Of a stretch of 64,000 nucleotides of DNA, positions 45,586 through 54,265 are shown piece by piece. The notes under the pieces were generated by a model, which ran no database searches, was not told the DNA's origin, and worked only from the letters and a program-made list of their open reading frames with translations. Numbering within the stretch: position 1 is the first letter of the stretch; the number at the start of each line of letters is the position of its first letter. A program made the translations under genes and the position numbers. This stretch comes from Croceivirga sp. (GTDB taxonomy: Bacteria; Bacteroidota; Bacteroidia; Flavobacteriales; Flavobacteriaceae): contig JANQSA010000001.1 in assembly GCA_028284285.1 (NCBI GenBank), forward strand, positions 434,001-498,000, given 5' to 3'.

Positions 45586-48500
45586 TTAGAAACTTACGTT
45601 GATCCCTAATTGATAGGTTCGTGGAATAGGTACTCCCGCAAAATCGAACCCTCTTACCCCGTTACTTTGACCGGCAGTGTTGATTTCAGGATCCCATCCC
45701 GAATAGTCATCCCATGATATGAGATTTCGCCCTACCAGACTTAACTGGACGTTTTCTATGCCATCTATTGGAGGTTTAAAATCATAACTTAATGCCAATT
45801 CCCTAAGTTTTACAAAGGAACCATCTTCCACAAATTCCTCAAAGATATTAGCCTGTGCGCCTCCAAATCCTTTTGGGCGGTTACCCAGGAGTTCCTGCCC
45901 TACGTTAAAGCCGCCACCGAAAATCACATTATCCAAAAGTCTTCGGTTCCAGTTAAAGACATCAAATCCCTGTACGGCATCCAGTTGAATACGCAGTTTA
46001 AAGTTTTTATACGCAAACTCGTTAATAAGCGAACCGAACCAATCCGGATTGGGGTCACCAATAACTTTATTGAGAATGGTTCCACTGGGCTGACCGTCTG
46101 TATCCCTCTCGGGAACATTGGTAAGGGTGTTACCCCTTTCAGGTTGCGGATAACCGTCTGGTGTCAACAAAAGACTGCCATCATCATTTCGTGCATAAAA
46201 TGCGCGATTAAAAACACCTAAAGGTTGTCCTTCTATCACGAAGTTGGTTGAAAAACTTCCTGGCAAAGCAAATTGGCCTCCTGCTACACGTGTGACGATA
46301 TTTTCATTTTGAGAAAAGGTGGCCGTCACATCCCATGAAAAGTCATTGGTACGGATAGGGGCTCCTCTTATCAGCAATTCAATCCCTTCATTTTCCAGGT
46401 CACCTACGTTTTCAATTCGGGTACCAAAACCGGTTGAAGGGGCTAACTCCCTTTCCAATAGCAGGTCGGTCACGTTTTGTTTATAGTAGGTGAATTCGAT
46501 ACCCAATCGGTTATTGAACAAACCGGCGTCAAATCCTATTTCAAATTCTTCCTGCCGTTCAGGAGCAATATTGAGGTCTCCCTGCTGCGTGTCAGGAAGT
46601 AGACTTGGGGAACCATTGATTGAAGATGGATTAAAGAGTGTAAATCTTTGAAAAGCCGACAAGGCAGTTAGGTTACCGGCCTGTCCCCAGGAACCTCTGA
46701 GCTTAAAGGTATTAAAAACGTCTCCAAAAGTATTTTTCCAAAAATCTTCTTCGGAGATGACATAGGATAAACTGGCTTTGGCATATAATTGGTTACGCTC
46801 GTCTTCTCCAAAAGTAGACGCGCCATCCAGCCGTATGGCCCCATTTACATACAATTTATTTTTAAAACTAAAGGATTGTTGCAAAAAAGTACCCCAGTAC
46901 GAAATCTGGTCCCTGTTTTCTCCTTGTGCAAACAAACTACCGTTGGCAGCTATCTCAACCACCGGTACCAATCCGTCAGCTTCAATACCTATTCGATCGA
47001 ATTCTTCGTATTGCCAGGACCCACCTAAGGTAGTGGTTGAGGAAATATCCTCGTTAATGCGGGTGTCATAAATCAAGTTTAAATCGTTATTGTATTGAAA
47101 GCTGTTTAAATCTGCCCGTCTGGAAAATCCATCCCCGTTGGGAGAAGTATTGTTTGTAGGAATAAAGGCCGTAGCGGATTGGTTATAGAAATCCAATCCC
47201 AAAATATAACTGGCGCGTAATTTGTCAGTTATTTTAGCATTCAGTGCTAAACTTGTAATCACCCGATTGACCTTTTGACCAAAATTAAAGCGTTCCACGG
47301 CCTCCAACGGATTGGTCCTGGGAACCAACAAAGAAGTTACTGGATAAATACCGGATTCATCCGGACGGGGATCTATGGAATTGTCGCTAAACACGAAGCC
47401 TGTGATGGCACCATAAGGTGCATTTATCCCGCCATTGGGAATATCGTTACTCACACTCCTTACGTAGTTAAGGCCCAAATTGATCTCCAGCCAATCCCAG
47501 GCCTGCTGGGTAAGGTTGGATTTGAATCCGATTCTTTGAAAGTCCGTATTCTTTATAATGCCTTCGTTGTCCAGAAAGGATCCGGAAATGTAGTATTTGG
47601 TCTTTTCATTACCTCCAGTAACGGAAAGGAAGTTTTCCACACCAAAACCTGAAGTAAAAAACTCGTCCTGAAGATTAAAGCGCTCAACGGGTACCGTTTC
47701 CAGATTGGTCCTGTCAAAAGGATCTACCCAGGCTAAAGGAACCGTATTGTAATCAATCTCTTTTCTTAACTCATTCACCCGGACATTGGTAGAAAAGTTG
47801 AACTTGGGAGCTCCACTGCTTCCTCTTTTGGTAAAGATCTGTACCACACCGTTACTTGCCCTGGATCCATAGATGGCAGCAGCAGCAGCGCCTTTGATGA
47901 TCTCTATGCGTTCAATATCGTTGGGATTTAAGTCTACCAGACGGTTTTGCGAGGTGCCTCCTAAGTCCACCAGATCATTACTGTTACTTGAATTATTTAC
48001 AAATATTCCATCTATAATATACAGCGGATCAGAACTCCCTAAGACCGTACTGGGGCCTCGTAACCGGATACTGATCCCTCCGGCAGGATCACCGGAATTT
48101 TGTTGCACCAGCGCTCCGGTAATTTTCCCTGAAATGGCCTGATCTACAGCAATGGCCCCGTTGTTCACCAGTTCTTCTGCTTTTACGGAAGAAATGGCAT
48201 TACCCAGTGTTCTTTTGTTCACCCCAACCGGATTACCGGTAACCACTACCTCGTCAAGACTTAACAGGTCTTCGAACAAGCTAACATCTGTGGTAATGGT
48301 GTAATTGGAACCTAATTGTAGTTCTAAATTTTGACTGGCATATCCCAAAGAACTGAAGGATAAAGTGTAGCTTCCTTCTTCCAGGGTAGCTGTAAAGCTA
48401 TAATTTCCATCAAAATCAGTGATTGTCCCAAGTGATGTACCCTGGATAAACACAGATGCCCCAATAATGGGTTGCCCTGTACTGTTGTCTGTCACTGTTC

Positions 48501-48609
48501 CGTTCAAAGTATACTGACTTTGTCCAAAACTAAAACCCATTACCGCTAAAATGGCAAGGAGCGATAGGCGGAAACGGTTTTTTCTTTCATAATCATAACG
48601 TCTTCCCAT
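45586..48609 (-). CDS. SusC/RagA-family TonB-dependent outer-membrane transporter
   Basis: A 1007-residue outer-membrane protein. A signal peptide (core LLAILAVMGFSFGQ) is followed by a carboxypeptidase-regulatory-like domain (about 30-110; GTVTDNSTGQPIIGASV), a TonB-box-like LDEVVVTG at about 118 and a plug with LYIIDGIFV and YGSRASNGVV. A 22-strand barrel ends with GINVSF, a terminal aromatic residue as expected. It is eight bases downstream of nagB. SusC takes up oligosaccharides with TonB energy. The barrel itself does not reveal the substrate. Confidence 0.95.
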   Translation of the reverse strand: MGRRYDYERKNRFRLSLLAILAVMGFSFGQSQYTLNGTVTDNSTGQPIIGASVFIQGTSLGTITDFDGNYSFTATLEEGSYTLSFSSLGYASQNLELQLGSNYTITTDVSLFEDLLSLDEVVVTGNPVGVNKRTLGNAISSVKAEELVNNGAIAVDQAISGKITGALVQQNSGDPAGGISIRLRGPSTVLGSSDPLYIIDGIFVNNSSNSNDLVDLGGTSQNRLVDLNPNDIERIEIIKGAAAAAIYGSRASNGVVQIFTKRGSSGAPKFNFSTNVRVNELRKEIDYNTVPLAWVDPFDRTNLETVPVERFNLQDEFFTSGFGVENFLSVTGGNEKTKYYISGSFLDNEGIIKNTDFQRIGFKSNLTQQAWDWLEINLGLNYVRSVSNDIPNGGINAPYGAITGFVFSDNSIDPRPDESGIYPVTSLLVPRTNPLEAVERFNFGQKVNRVITSLALNAKITDKLRASYILGLDFYNQSATAFIPTNNTSPNGDGFSRRADLNSFQYNNDLNLIYDTRINEDISSTTTLGGSWQYEEFDRIGIEADGLVPVVEIAANGSLFAQGENRDQISYWGTFLQQSFSFKNKLYVNGAIRLDGASTFGEDERNQLYAKASLSYVISEEDFWKNTFGDVFNTFKLRGSWGQAGNLTALSAFQRFTLFNPSSINGSPSLLPDTQQGDLNIAPERQEEFEIGFDAGLFNNRLGIEFTYYKQNVTDLLLERELAPSTGFGTRIENVGDLENEGIELLIRGAPIRTNDFSWDVTATFSQNENIVTRVAGGQFALPGSFSTNFVIEGQPLGVFNRAFYARNDDGSLLLTPDGYPQPERGNTLTNVPERDTDGQPSGTILNKVIGDPNPDWFGSLINEFAYKNFKLRIQLDAVQGFDVFNWNRRLLDNVIFGGGFNVGQELLGNRPKGFGGAQANIFEEFVEDGSFVKLRELALSYDFKPPIDGIENVQLSLVGRNLISWDDYSGWDPEINTAGQSNGVRGFDFAGVPIPRTYQLGINVSF

Positions 48610-48617
48610 AGAGTTGT

Positions 48618-50558
48618 TTAGTTTAAATTAGTATTGAGTTGATATCTCACAAAACCCTCGATGGCTTCATATTCAGCCATGCCCAGGGCATTGTATCGGT
48701 TAGCGGTCTCCTTGTTTCGTTGTTGGGCTCTTTGCCAAAATTCCCGGTCGTCATTTCCCGGAAACATAGCACTGTCTTTTTGCGATTGATGCTTGAATAT
48801 GGCATTGATCTTTCGCATCATATCTTTGGGACCAATGGGAACGGCCATTTCCATATCCGCAATATCCCATTCCTGCCATGCTCCTCTATACAACCATATA
48901 TAACAATCGTTTATCCAATCTGCGTTTTCGGCTACAAAGCGATCCAGGGTCTTGTAGATGATTTCCAAACAAACCCTATGTGTGCCATGAGGGTCGGAGA
49001 GGTCCCCGGCAGCGAAAATCTGTTGAGGTTGTAGTTCAGCCAATAAATCATAGGTAATTTTAATATCCGCCTCGGTATATGGCTTTTTCCGCACCGCTCC
49101 CGTTTCATAAAACGGGAGATTTAAAAAGTGTGCATTTTCTTCCGATATACCACAATATCGGCAGGCAGCCAAAGCCTCTCCTTTCCGTATGAAGCCTTTG
49201 AACTGTTGGATTTCCTGACTATCAATTTGCCCGGGCTTTTTATGGGCTAAAAATTCACGTACCTGGGTAAATTGTTTCTTAAGTATTTTATTATCCGCTT
49301 GCACATCGGTAGCGAAATCCAAAAATCGAATCACTTCGTCATCAAACACGGCAATATTTCCGGAAGTTTGGTAGGCTACATGGACCTTATGCCCCTGATC
49401 CACAAGTCGTAAGAGCGTACCTCCCATAGAAATCACATCATCATCAGGGTGAGGGCTAAAGATCAGGGAAGTTTTAGGATAGGGTAGGGCACGTTCCGGG
49501 CGCTGACTGTCATCGGCATTGGGTTTTCCTCCCGGCCAGCCTGTAATTGTTCTTTGTAATTGGTTAAAGACTTTAAGATTGATAGACTCAGCTGAACCCA
49601 CTTCGGCTATCAGATTCCCCATACCGTATTCGTTATAATCTTCATTGGTCAGCTTTAGAATTGCTTTATGGAGTTTTTCGGATAACCAAATGGTGGCCTT
49701 TTTTATAAGTTGGTCATTCCATTCACATTCGGAAACCAGCCAGGGGGTTCTCACCCGGGTTAAAAAGGAGGAGGCTGCATCGTCCAGGATAAAATCGCAA
49801 TTGGGATGATGCTGTAAAAATGTAGCAGGAACGGTTTCGCGTATAGGACCTTCAATGGTTTGTTGAATTATATCAGCCTTACCCTCTCCCCAGGCCATCA
49901 AAATAATTTTACGTGCACTCATAATAGTACCTACTCCCATGGTAATGGCCCGTAAGGGAACATTTTCTTCGCCAAAGAAATCACTGGCAGCATCAAGCCG
50001 TGTTACTCTATCCAAACGAATGAGACGCGTTCCGCTGGTTAAGGAAGATCCCGGTTCATTAAACCCTATGTGCCCTGTCCTTCCAATTCCAAGTACTTGA
50101 ATATCAATACCTCCAACTTCTTCTATGGTTTTTTCATAGGCCTTGCAAAACTCTTTGATTTCAGTATTTTGAAGGTCTCCCCTGGGAATATGAATATTTT
50201 CTTTAGGGATATCTATATGGTCAAAGAGGTGTTCATTCATGAACCGGACGTAACTGTGAATAGAATCCGGATCCATAGGATAATATTCATCCAGATTAAA
50301 TGTGATAACATTATGAAAACTGAGTCCTTCTTTTTTATGAAATTGCACTAAATACTCATATACCTTGGTGGGTGTTGAACCTGTTGCCAACCCAATGACC
50401 GCATGTTTACCAACTTTGCTACGGGATTGAATGAGATCGGCAATTTCTCTAGCTACATGAAATGATGCTCTCTGAGAAGTATCAAAAAGTAGGGTGTTTA
50501 CTTTTTCATACTTCAAACCTTCTTCCGGAAAGGGATCGACAGATTTTGCTGATATCAT
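48618..50558 (-). CDS. nagB: Glucosamine-6-phosphate deaminase fused to a PIG-L/LmbE-type deacetylase domain
   Basis: A 646-residue fusion without signal peptide. Residues about 20-280 are NagB: GLATGSTPTKVYEYL, NLDEYYP (Asp90, Glu91), GIGRTGHIGFNEPG (His163) and the flexible lid. Residues about 360-600 form a PIG-L/LmbE domain: FSPHPDDDVISMGG with HPDDD at 370-374, and a DPHGTHR segment that supplies the distal His ligands. NagB turns glucosamine-6-P into fructose-6-P and ammonia. PIG-L enzymes deacetylate GlcNAc derivatives, so the fusion may carry out deacetylation then deamination of GlcNAc-6-P. No nagA is near. The gene heads the minus-strand murein operon. Confidence 0.93.
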   Translation of the reverse strand: MISAKSVDPFPEEGLKYEKVNTLLFDTSQRASFHVAREIADLIQSRSKVGKHAVIGLATGSTPTKVYEYLVQFHKKEGLSFHNVITFNLDEYYPMDPDSIHSYVRFMNEHLFDHIDIPKENIHIPRGDLQNTEIKEFCKAYEKTIEEVGGIDIQVLGIGRTGHIGFNEPGSSLTSGTRLIRLDRVTRLDAASDFFGEENVPLRAITMGVGTIMSARKIILMAWGEGKADIIQQTIEGPIRETVPATFLQHHPNCDFILDDAASSFLTRVRTPWLVSECEWNDQLIKKATIWLSEKLHKAILKLTNEDYNEYGMGNLIAEVGSAESINLKVFNQLQRTITGWPGGKPNADDSQRPERALPYPKTSLIFSPHPDDDVISMGGTLLRLVDQGHKVHVAYQTSGNIAVFDDEVIRFLDFATDVQADNKILKKQFTQVREFLAHKKPGQIDSQEIQQFKGFIRKGEALAACRYCGISEENAHFLNLPFYETGAVRKKPYTEADIKITYDLLAELQPQQIFAAGDLSDPHGTHRVCLEIIYKTLDRFVAENADWINDCYIWLYRGAWQEWDIADMEMAVPIGPKDMMRKINAIFKHQSQKDSAMFPGNDDREFWQRAQQRNKETANRYNALGMAEYEAIEGFVRYQLNTNLN

Positions 50559-50595
50559 AGTAATGCTCTCTTAAAGTTTAATTAAAAATAACTAA

Positions 50596-50669
50596 AAAAT
50601 GGCAGGTAATAATATATTTTGCAATTTTTTGTTTATTATTTTTAAACAATTGCAAGAAATTGCCATTTT
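50596..50669. promoter_or_regulatory. Nested inverted repeats between nagB and the DeoR-type regulator gene
   Basis: Outer arms AAAATGGCA (50596-50604) and TGCCATTTT (50661-50669) enclose inner arms TTGCAATT...GTTTA (50619-50635) and TAAACAATTGCAA (50643-50655). The two sets are almost co-centred. They lie in the only intergenic stretch between the two divergent arms of the locus, so they are good candidates for the operator of the adjacent repressor. Confidence 0.5.
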
Positions 50670-50704
50670 CTTTATTTTTATTTCTGAAATTCAGTTATTG
50701 CCTT

Positions 50705-51454
50705 ATGCTTAAGGAGGAACGCCAGCAGATAATTCTGAATGAGGTGAGGATCCACAACAAAGTGTTGTTGACAGACCTTGCCTCATTTCTTGATGTTTCC
50801 ACGGATACGGTCCGAAGGGATATTAAGGAGCTTGATACCTTGAAGAAGCTCAAAAAAGTACATGGGGGAGCCATATCACTTGGATTTGATAATCATCCTT
50901 TGGTGGGTGATAAGATCTATGCCCTGGAAAAGAAATCACTTATCGCCCAAAAAGCACTTAGATTGATAAAAGAGGGGCAGGTGATATTGTTGAGCGGGGG
51001 CACTACTAACCTGGAAATTGCCAGAAGAATCCCCAATAAAGTCAGGCTCACCTGTTTTACACCCAGTTTACCCATTGCATTTCAGTTGTTGGAAAAACCC
51101 AATATAGAAGTCGTTTTTATTGGAGGCCGACTTTCCAGGGACTCACAAATTGCTGTAGGGGGTAGTGCAATAAATATGTTATCAGACATAAAGGTAGATT
51201 TATGCTTTATGGGAACCAATTCCATTCATTCGATAGAGGGCCTTACCGAATTTGATTGGGAGATAGTGCAAATGAAAAAGGCCATGATCAAAAGCTCAAG
51301 AAAAGTAATCTCACCATGTATTTCGGAAAAAATCGGTTCTTTGCAACGCTACAAAATCTGTGGGGCAGAAGAAGTTGATATTTTAGTAACGGAGCTGGAG
51401 CCATGGGACATGAAACTCGAAGTATTTAAAAATAAAGATATAGAACTGCTATAA
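50705..51454 (+). CDS. DeoR/GlpR-family transcriptional regulator
   Basis: A 249-residue repressor-type protein. The N-terminal HTH (about 3-55) contains LTDLASFLDVSTDTVRRDIKEL, a hallmark of DeoR, followed by KKVHGGAIS. The C-terminal sugar-phosphate sensor domain (about 75-230) has LSGGTTNLEIAR, VFIGGRLSRD and LCFMGTNSIHSIEGLTEFD. The likely inducer is a sugar phosphate of the pathway such as MurNAc-6-P, GlcNAc-6-P or GlcN-6-P. ATG 50705 is chosen over 50660, which would add a hydrophobic run before the HTH. Its stop overlaps the murQ start (TAATG). Confidence 0.92.
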   Translation: MLKEERQQIILNEVRIHNKVLLTDLASFLDVSTDTVRRDIKELDTLKKLKKVHGGAISLGFDNHPLVGDKIYALEKKSLIAQKALRLIKEGQVILLSGGTTNLEIARRIPNKVRLTCFTPSLPIAFQLLEKPNIEVVFIGGRLSRDSQIAVGGSAINMLSDIKVDLCFMGTNSIHSIEGLTEFDWEIVQMKKAMIKSSRKVISPCISEKIGSLQRYKICGAEEVDILVTELEPWDMKLEVFKNKDIELL

Positions 51455-52287
51455 TGAGTATTGAAACGCATAAGAAGATAACGGAGGCACCTTCCAATTA
51501 TGACAACCTGGAGTTAATGGCGACCTCAGAAATTATCAGCGGGATCAATCAGGAAGATAAAAAAGTAGCGGTTGCCGTGGAGAAAGTGCTACCAAAGATC
51601 ACAAATTTAGTAGATCGTATTGCGGAACGTTTTAAGGAAGGAGGTCGCCTCTTTTATATTGGTGCGGGAACGAGTGGTAGGCTGGGTATCCTTGACGCTT
51701 CTGAAATACCTCCCACATTTGGAATTCATGATCGGGTTATTGGACTTATTGCCGGTGGGGATGGAGCCATCAGAAAGGCTGTGGAATTTGCCGAGGACAA
51801 TACCCTACAAGGATGGAAAGATCTGGAAAAACACGCTATTACTACTACGGATGTTGTGGTAGGGATTGCCGCATCGGGAACTACTCCTTATGTTTTGGGG
51901 GCGATAGAGGATGCGAAAAGGCATGGCTTGTTAACTGCTTGTATTACCAATAATCCCGGTTCACCACTTGCTGAGGCAGCGGAAATCCCTATTGAGGTTG
52001 AAGTAGGCCCGGAGTTTGTTACGGGGAGTACACGAATGAAAAGTGGTACCAGTCAAAAATTAGTGCTCAATATGATCTCTACCGCCTTAATGATCAAAAT
52101 CGGTAGAATAAAAGGGAATAAAATGGTAGATATGCAACTGAGCAACAACAAGTTGTTAGATCGCGGTACCCGATATCTGGTAGAAGCATTGGATATTCCC
52201 TATGGTGAGGCAGAAAAAGCGCTTAAAAAATATGGCTCTGTACGGGCGGCCATCGCATATTTCAAACAAGGAAACACAAACGAGTAA
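51454..52287 (+). CDS. murQ: N-acetylmuramic acid 6-phosphate etherase
   Basis: Cytosolic enzyme of 277 residues that removes D-lactate from MurNAc-6-P to yield GlcNAc-6-P. The SIS domain shows FYIGAGTSGRLGILDASEIPPTFG, the diagnostic MurQ active-site segment, and EFVTGSTRMKSGTSQK. It begins within the regulator stop codon. It connects AnmK (making MurNAc-6-P) to the NagB fusion, and so closes the pathway. At 277 residues it is about 20 residues shorter than E. coli MurQ, mostly at the C-terminus. Confidence 0.95.
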   Translation: MSIETHKKITEAPSNYDNLELMATSEIISGINQEDKKVAVAVEKVLPKITNLVDRIAERFKEGGRLFYIGAGTSGRLGILDASEIPPTFGIHDRVIGLIAGGDGAIRKAVEFAEDNTLQGWKDLEKHAITTTDVVVGIAASGTTPYVLGAIEDAKRHGLLTACITNNPGSPLAEAAEIPIEVEVGPEFVTGSTRMKSGTSQKLVLNMISTALMIKIGRIKGNKMVDMQLSNNKLLDRGTRYLVEALDIPYGEAEKALKKYGSVRAAIAYFKQGNTNE

Positions 52288-52296
52288 TACCTACCC

Positions 52297-52440
52297 GTGG
52301 TGAAATACGGAGATGAATTTCAGTCTCCGGGCCAGAAAGTTGTTTTTACCGATACTTTGAAGGTATTGGTATCGGATTTAATGAAGCGCTTCTCCCCTAG
52401 GACCTTACGCAAAACTACATGTGCTATTGATTATGCATGA
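52297..52440 (+). CDS. Possible small ORF in frame with, and following, murQ
   Basis: GTG at 52297 opens a 47-codon frame ending TGA at 52438-52440. It is in the same frame as murQ, separated from its TAA stop by only three codons, and overlaps the next gene start by eight bases. The sequence (VVKYGDEFQSPGQKVVF...) is compositionally plausible but unrecognised. It could be a real short protein, a decayed C-terminal extension of murQ, or chance. Confidence 0.25.
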   Translation: MVKYGDEFQSPGQKVVFTDTLKVLVSDLMKRFSPRTLRKTTCAIDYA

Positions 52441-52951
52441 TTTCGAAAATCGTTTGAAAGGAGGGCATCCGAATTCCCTGGGCAACACTGTCGAAATTGT
52501 GGAAGAAGTGTTGAAGGCGCCTTCGTTATTTGAGGAGTTGTTCCGTTGTTATTTTAGCCGGGATGAAGTGGTTCGATTACGGGTATCTAATGCCATGAAA
52601 CGTATTTGCAGAGCGGAGAAAACCCTTTTGTTGCCCTATCTGGACCGGTTTTTAAATGAGATATCCGGGATCAACCAGGCTTCTACCCAATGGACGCTGG
52701 CCCAATTATTCCTGGAATTGGGAAAGGACATGACTACAAGCCAAAAATTAAAGGCTGTGGAAATCTTAAAGCATAACCTCGAGCATCATCAGGATTGGAT
52801 TGTACTTAACCAGACTATGGCAACCTTAGGAAAATGGGCTAAAACCGATAATGACCTGGAGGCCTGGTTACAACCGCATTTAGAACGGTTGAGCAAGGAT
52901 GAAAGAAAATCGCTGGCTAAGAAAGCCATGAAATTGAGGAATAAAAAGTAA
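52433..52951 (+). CDS. HEAT-repeat-like protein
   Basis: A 172-residue all-helical protein starting MHDFENRLKGGHP. Paired helices such as SLFEELFRCYFSRDEVVRLRVSNAMKRI and QASTQWTLAQLFLEL read as HEAT/ARM-like repeats (quoted as landmarks); the C-terminal WLQPHLERLSKDERKSLAKKAMKL is basic. It resembles small HEAT-domain proteins that act as binding scaffolds; no catalytic motif is visible. It follows murQ by 145 bases and may or may not share its transcript. It converges with the PQQ-type dehydrogenase gene. Confidence 0.75.
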   Translation: MHDFENRLKGGHPNSLGNTVEIVEEVLKAPSLFEELFRCYFSRDEVVRLRVSNAMKRICRAEKTLLLPYLDRFLNEISGINQASTQWTLAQLFLELGKDMTTSQKLKAVEILKHNLEHHQDWIVLNQTMATLGKWAKTDNDLEAWLQPHLERLSKDERKSLAKKAMKLRNKK

Positions 52952-52989
52952 AACACCCAAGGCGTCCGTGGGTACCACCTGTTGTATGG

Positions 52990-54108
52990 TTATTTCGGTT
53001 CCAGTAGATAAATCCCTTTTCCCTCAATACCTGCATAGATATAGCCGTCCGGACCTTGCTTGACACTTCTTACCCTGCCCATACCATCCAACAGTTTTTC
53101 ACGGTAAACCACCTTGTTGTTCTCCAGGACCAATCGCTCCAAATATTGAAAGGAAAGCGAGCCGGCCAGCACATTTCCTTTCCATTCCGGATATTTTTCT
53201 GAATTAAGGATTTCTAATCCGGAAGGCGCAATAGAAGGAATCCAATAATACACAGGTTCCTCCATGCCGGGTCGGGACGTCTCATCCGTGATTTTAGTAC
53301 CGCTATAATTTATACCATAAGTTACCACAGGCCATCCGTAGTTTTTCCCTTTTCTAATAATATTCAATTCGTCTCCTCCCCGGGGGCCATGTTCATGAAC
53401 CCATATTTCACCTGTAACAGGATGTTTTGCCATGCCTTGAGGATTGCGATGGCCATAGCTGTAAATGGCCTTTTTAGCCCCGTTCTTTTCAGTAAAAGGA
53501 TTATCCTCAGGAATTTTACCATTATCATGGATGCGATAGATCTTTCCTCCATCTCTGGTAATATCTTGTGGATTTTGATCGCGATTTCCTCTATCCCCTA
53601 TGGAAAAATACAAAAAGCCCGTATTGTCAAAAACAATTCGTGATCCAAAATGAAAAGGTTTACCCGTATTGGGGAGCCCCTTGTAGATCACTTGTTGTTC
53701 CGTTAATCGGTTTTCCTGGAGTTTGGCGCGCATAATGGCCGTATTTGCACCGCTTCCTGTCCCTTCCGAAGAGGAATAAGACAGATATATCCAATTGTTT
53801 TTTGTGAAATCAGGATGTAGTGCTACGTCCATTAATCCACCCTGACCCATGACCTTTACCTCCGGCACTCCGGAAATCAATGTCTTTTTCTCATCCTTAA
53901 AAAGGATAATCTTCCCGGATTTTTCCGTGATTAGAAGGCTGCCGTCAGGTAGAAAATCAAAACCCCAGGGAATCTCCAATTCAGGTACAATAAGTTTTGG
54001 AATGATCTGTTCTACTTCTGGTGTATTTATGGAAGTATCGACAGATTGCGCGCAAGATTGGTTGAGCAGTACAACGAAAAAATAGAGATGAAATGTACGC
54101 TTTTTCAT
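52990..54108 (-). CDS. PQQ-dependent sugar dehydrogenase (soluble glucose/sorbosone dehydrogenase family)
   Basis: A 372-residue exported protein with a signal ending LLNQSCAQS; the Cys gives an imperfect lipobox. The six-bladed propeller carries PWGFDFLPDGSLLITEKSG at blade 1, GGLMDVALHPDF, YFSIGDRGNRDQNPQDI and the catalytic-site-like GHRNPQGMAKHPVTGEIWVHEHGPRGGDELN segment read in two pieces. It oxidises aldose sugars with PQQ in characterised members; many bacterial homologues have unknown substrates. It is divergent from the giant adhesin gene across 157 bases with no clear promoter box. Confidence 0.9.
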   Translation of the reverse strand: MKKRTFHLYFFVVLLNQSCAQSVDTSINTPEVEQIIPKLIVPELEIPWGFDFLPDGSLLITEKSGKIILFKDEKKTLISGVPEVKVMGQGGLMDVALHPDFTKNNWIYLSYSSSEGTGSGANTAIMRAKLQENRLTEQQVIYKGLPNTGKPFHFGSRIVFDNTGFLYFSIGDRGNRDQNPQDITRDGGKIYRIHDNGKIPEDNPFTEKNGAKKAIYSYGHRNPQGMAKHPVTGEIWVHEHGPRGGDELNIIRKGKNYGWPVVTYGINYSGTKITDETSRPGMEEPVYYWIPSIAPSGLEILNSEKYPEWKGNVLAGSLSFQYLERLVLENNKVVYREKLLDGMGRVRSVKQGPDGYIYAGIEGKGIYLLEPK

Positions 54109-54265
54109 AAATTTACGTTATAATGAAGGAAAATATAGACGAAATGCAGCTTCCTGTAGTTCGTTTTATAGGTAAAAATAAAAAGAGATTTTTATAGAAT
54201 AAAAATTACAACTTGGAATATTAGGCCCCAAATCCCGGTATTCCCGACAAAACCGTACTTAACCT

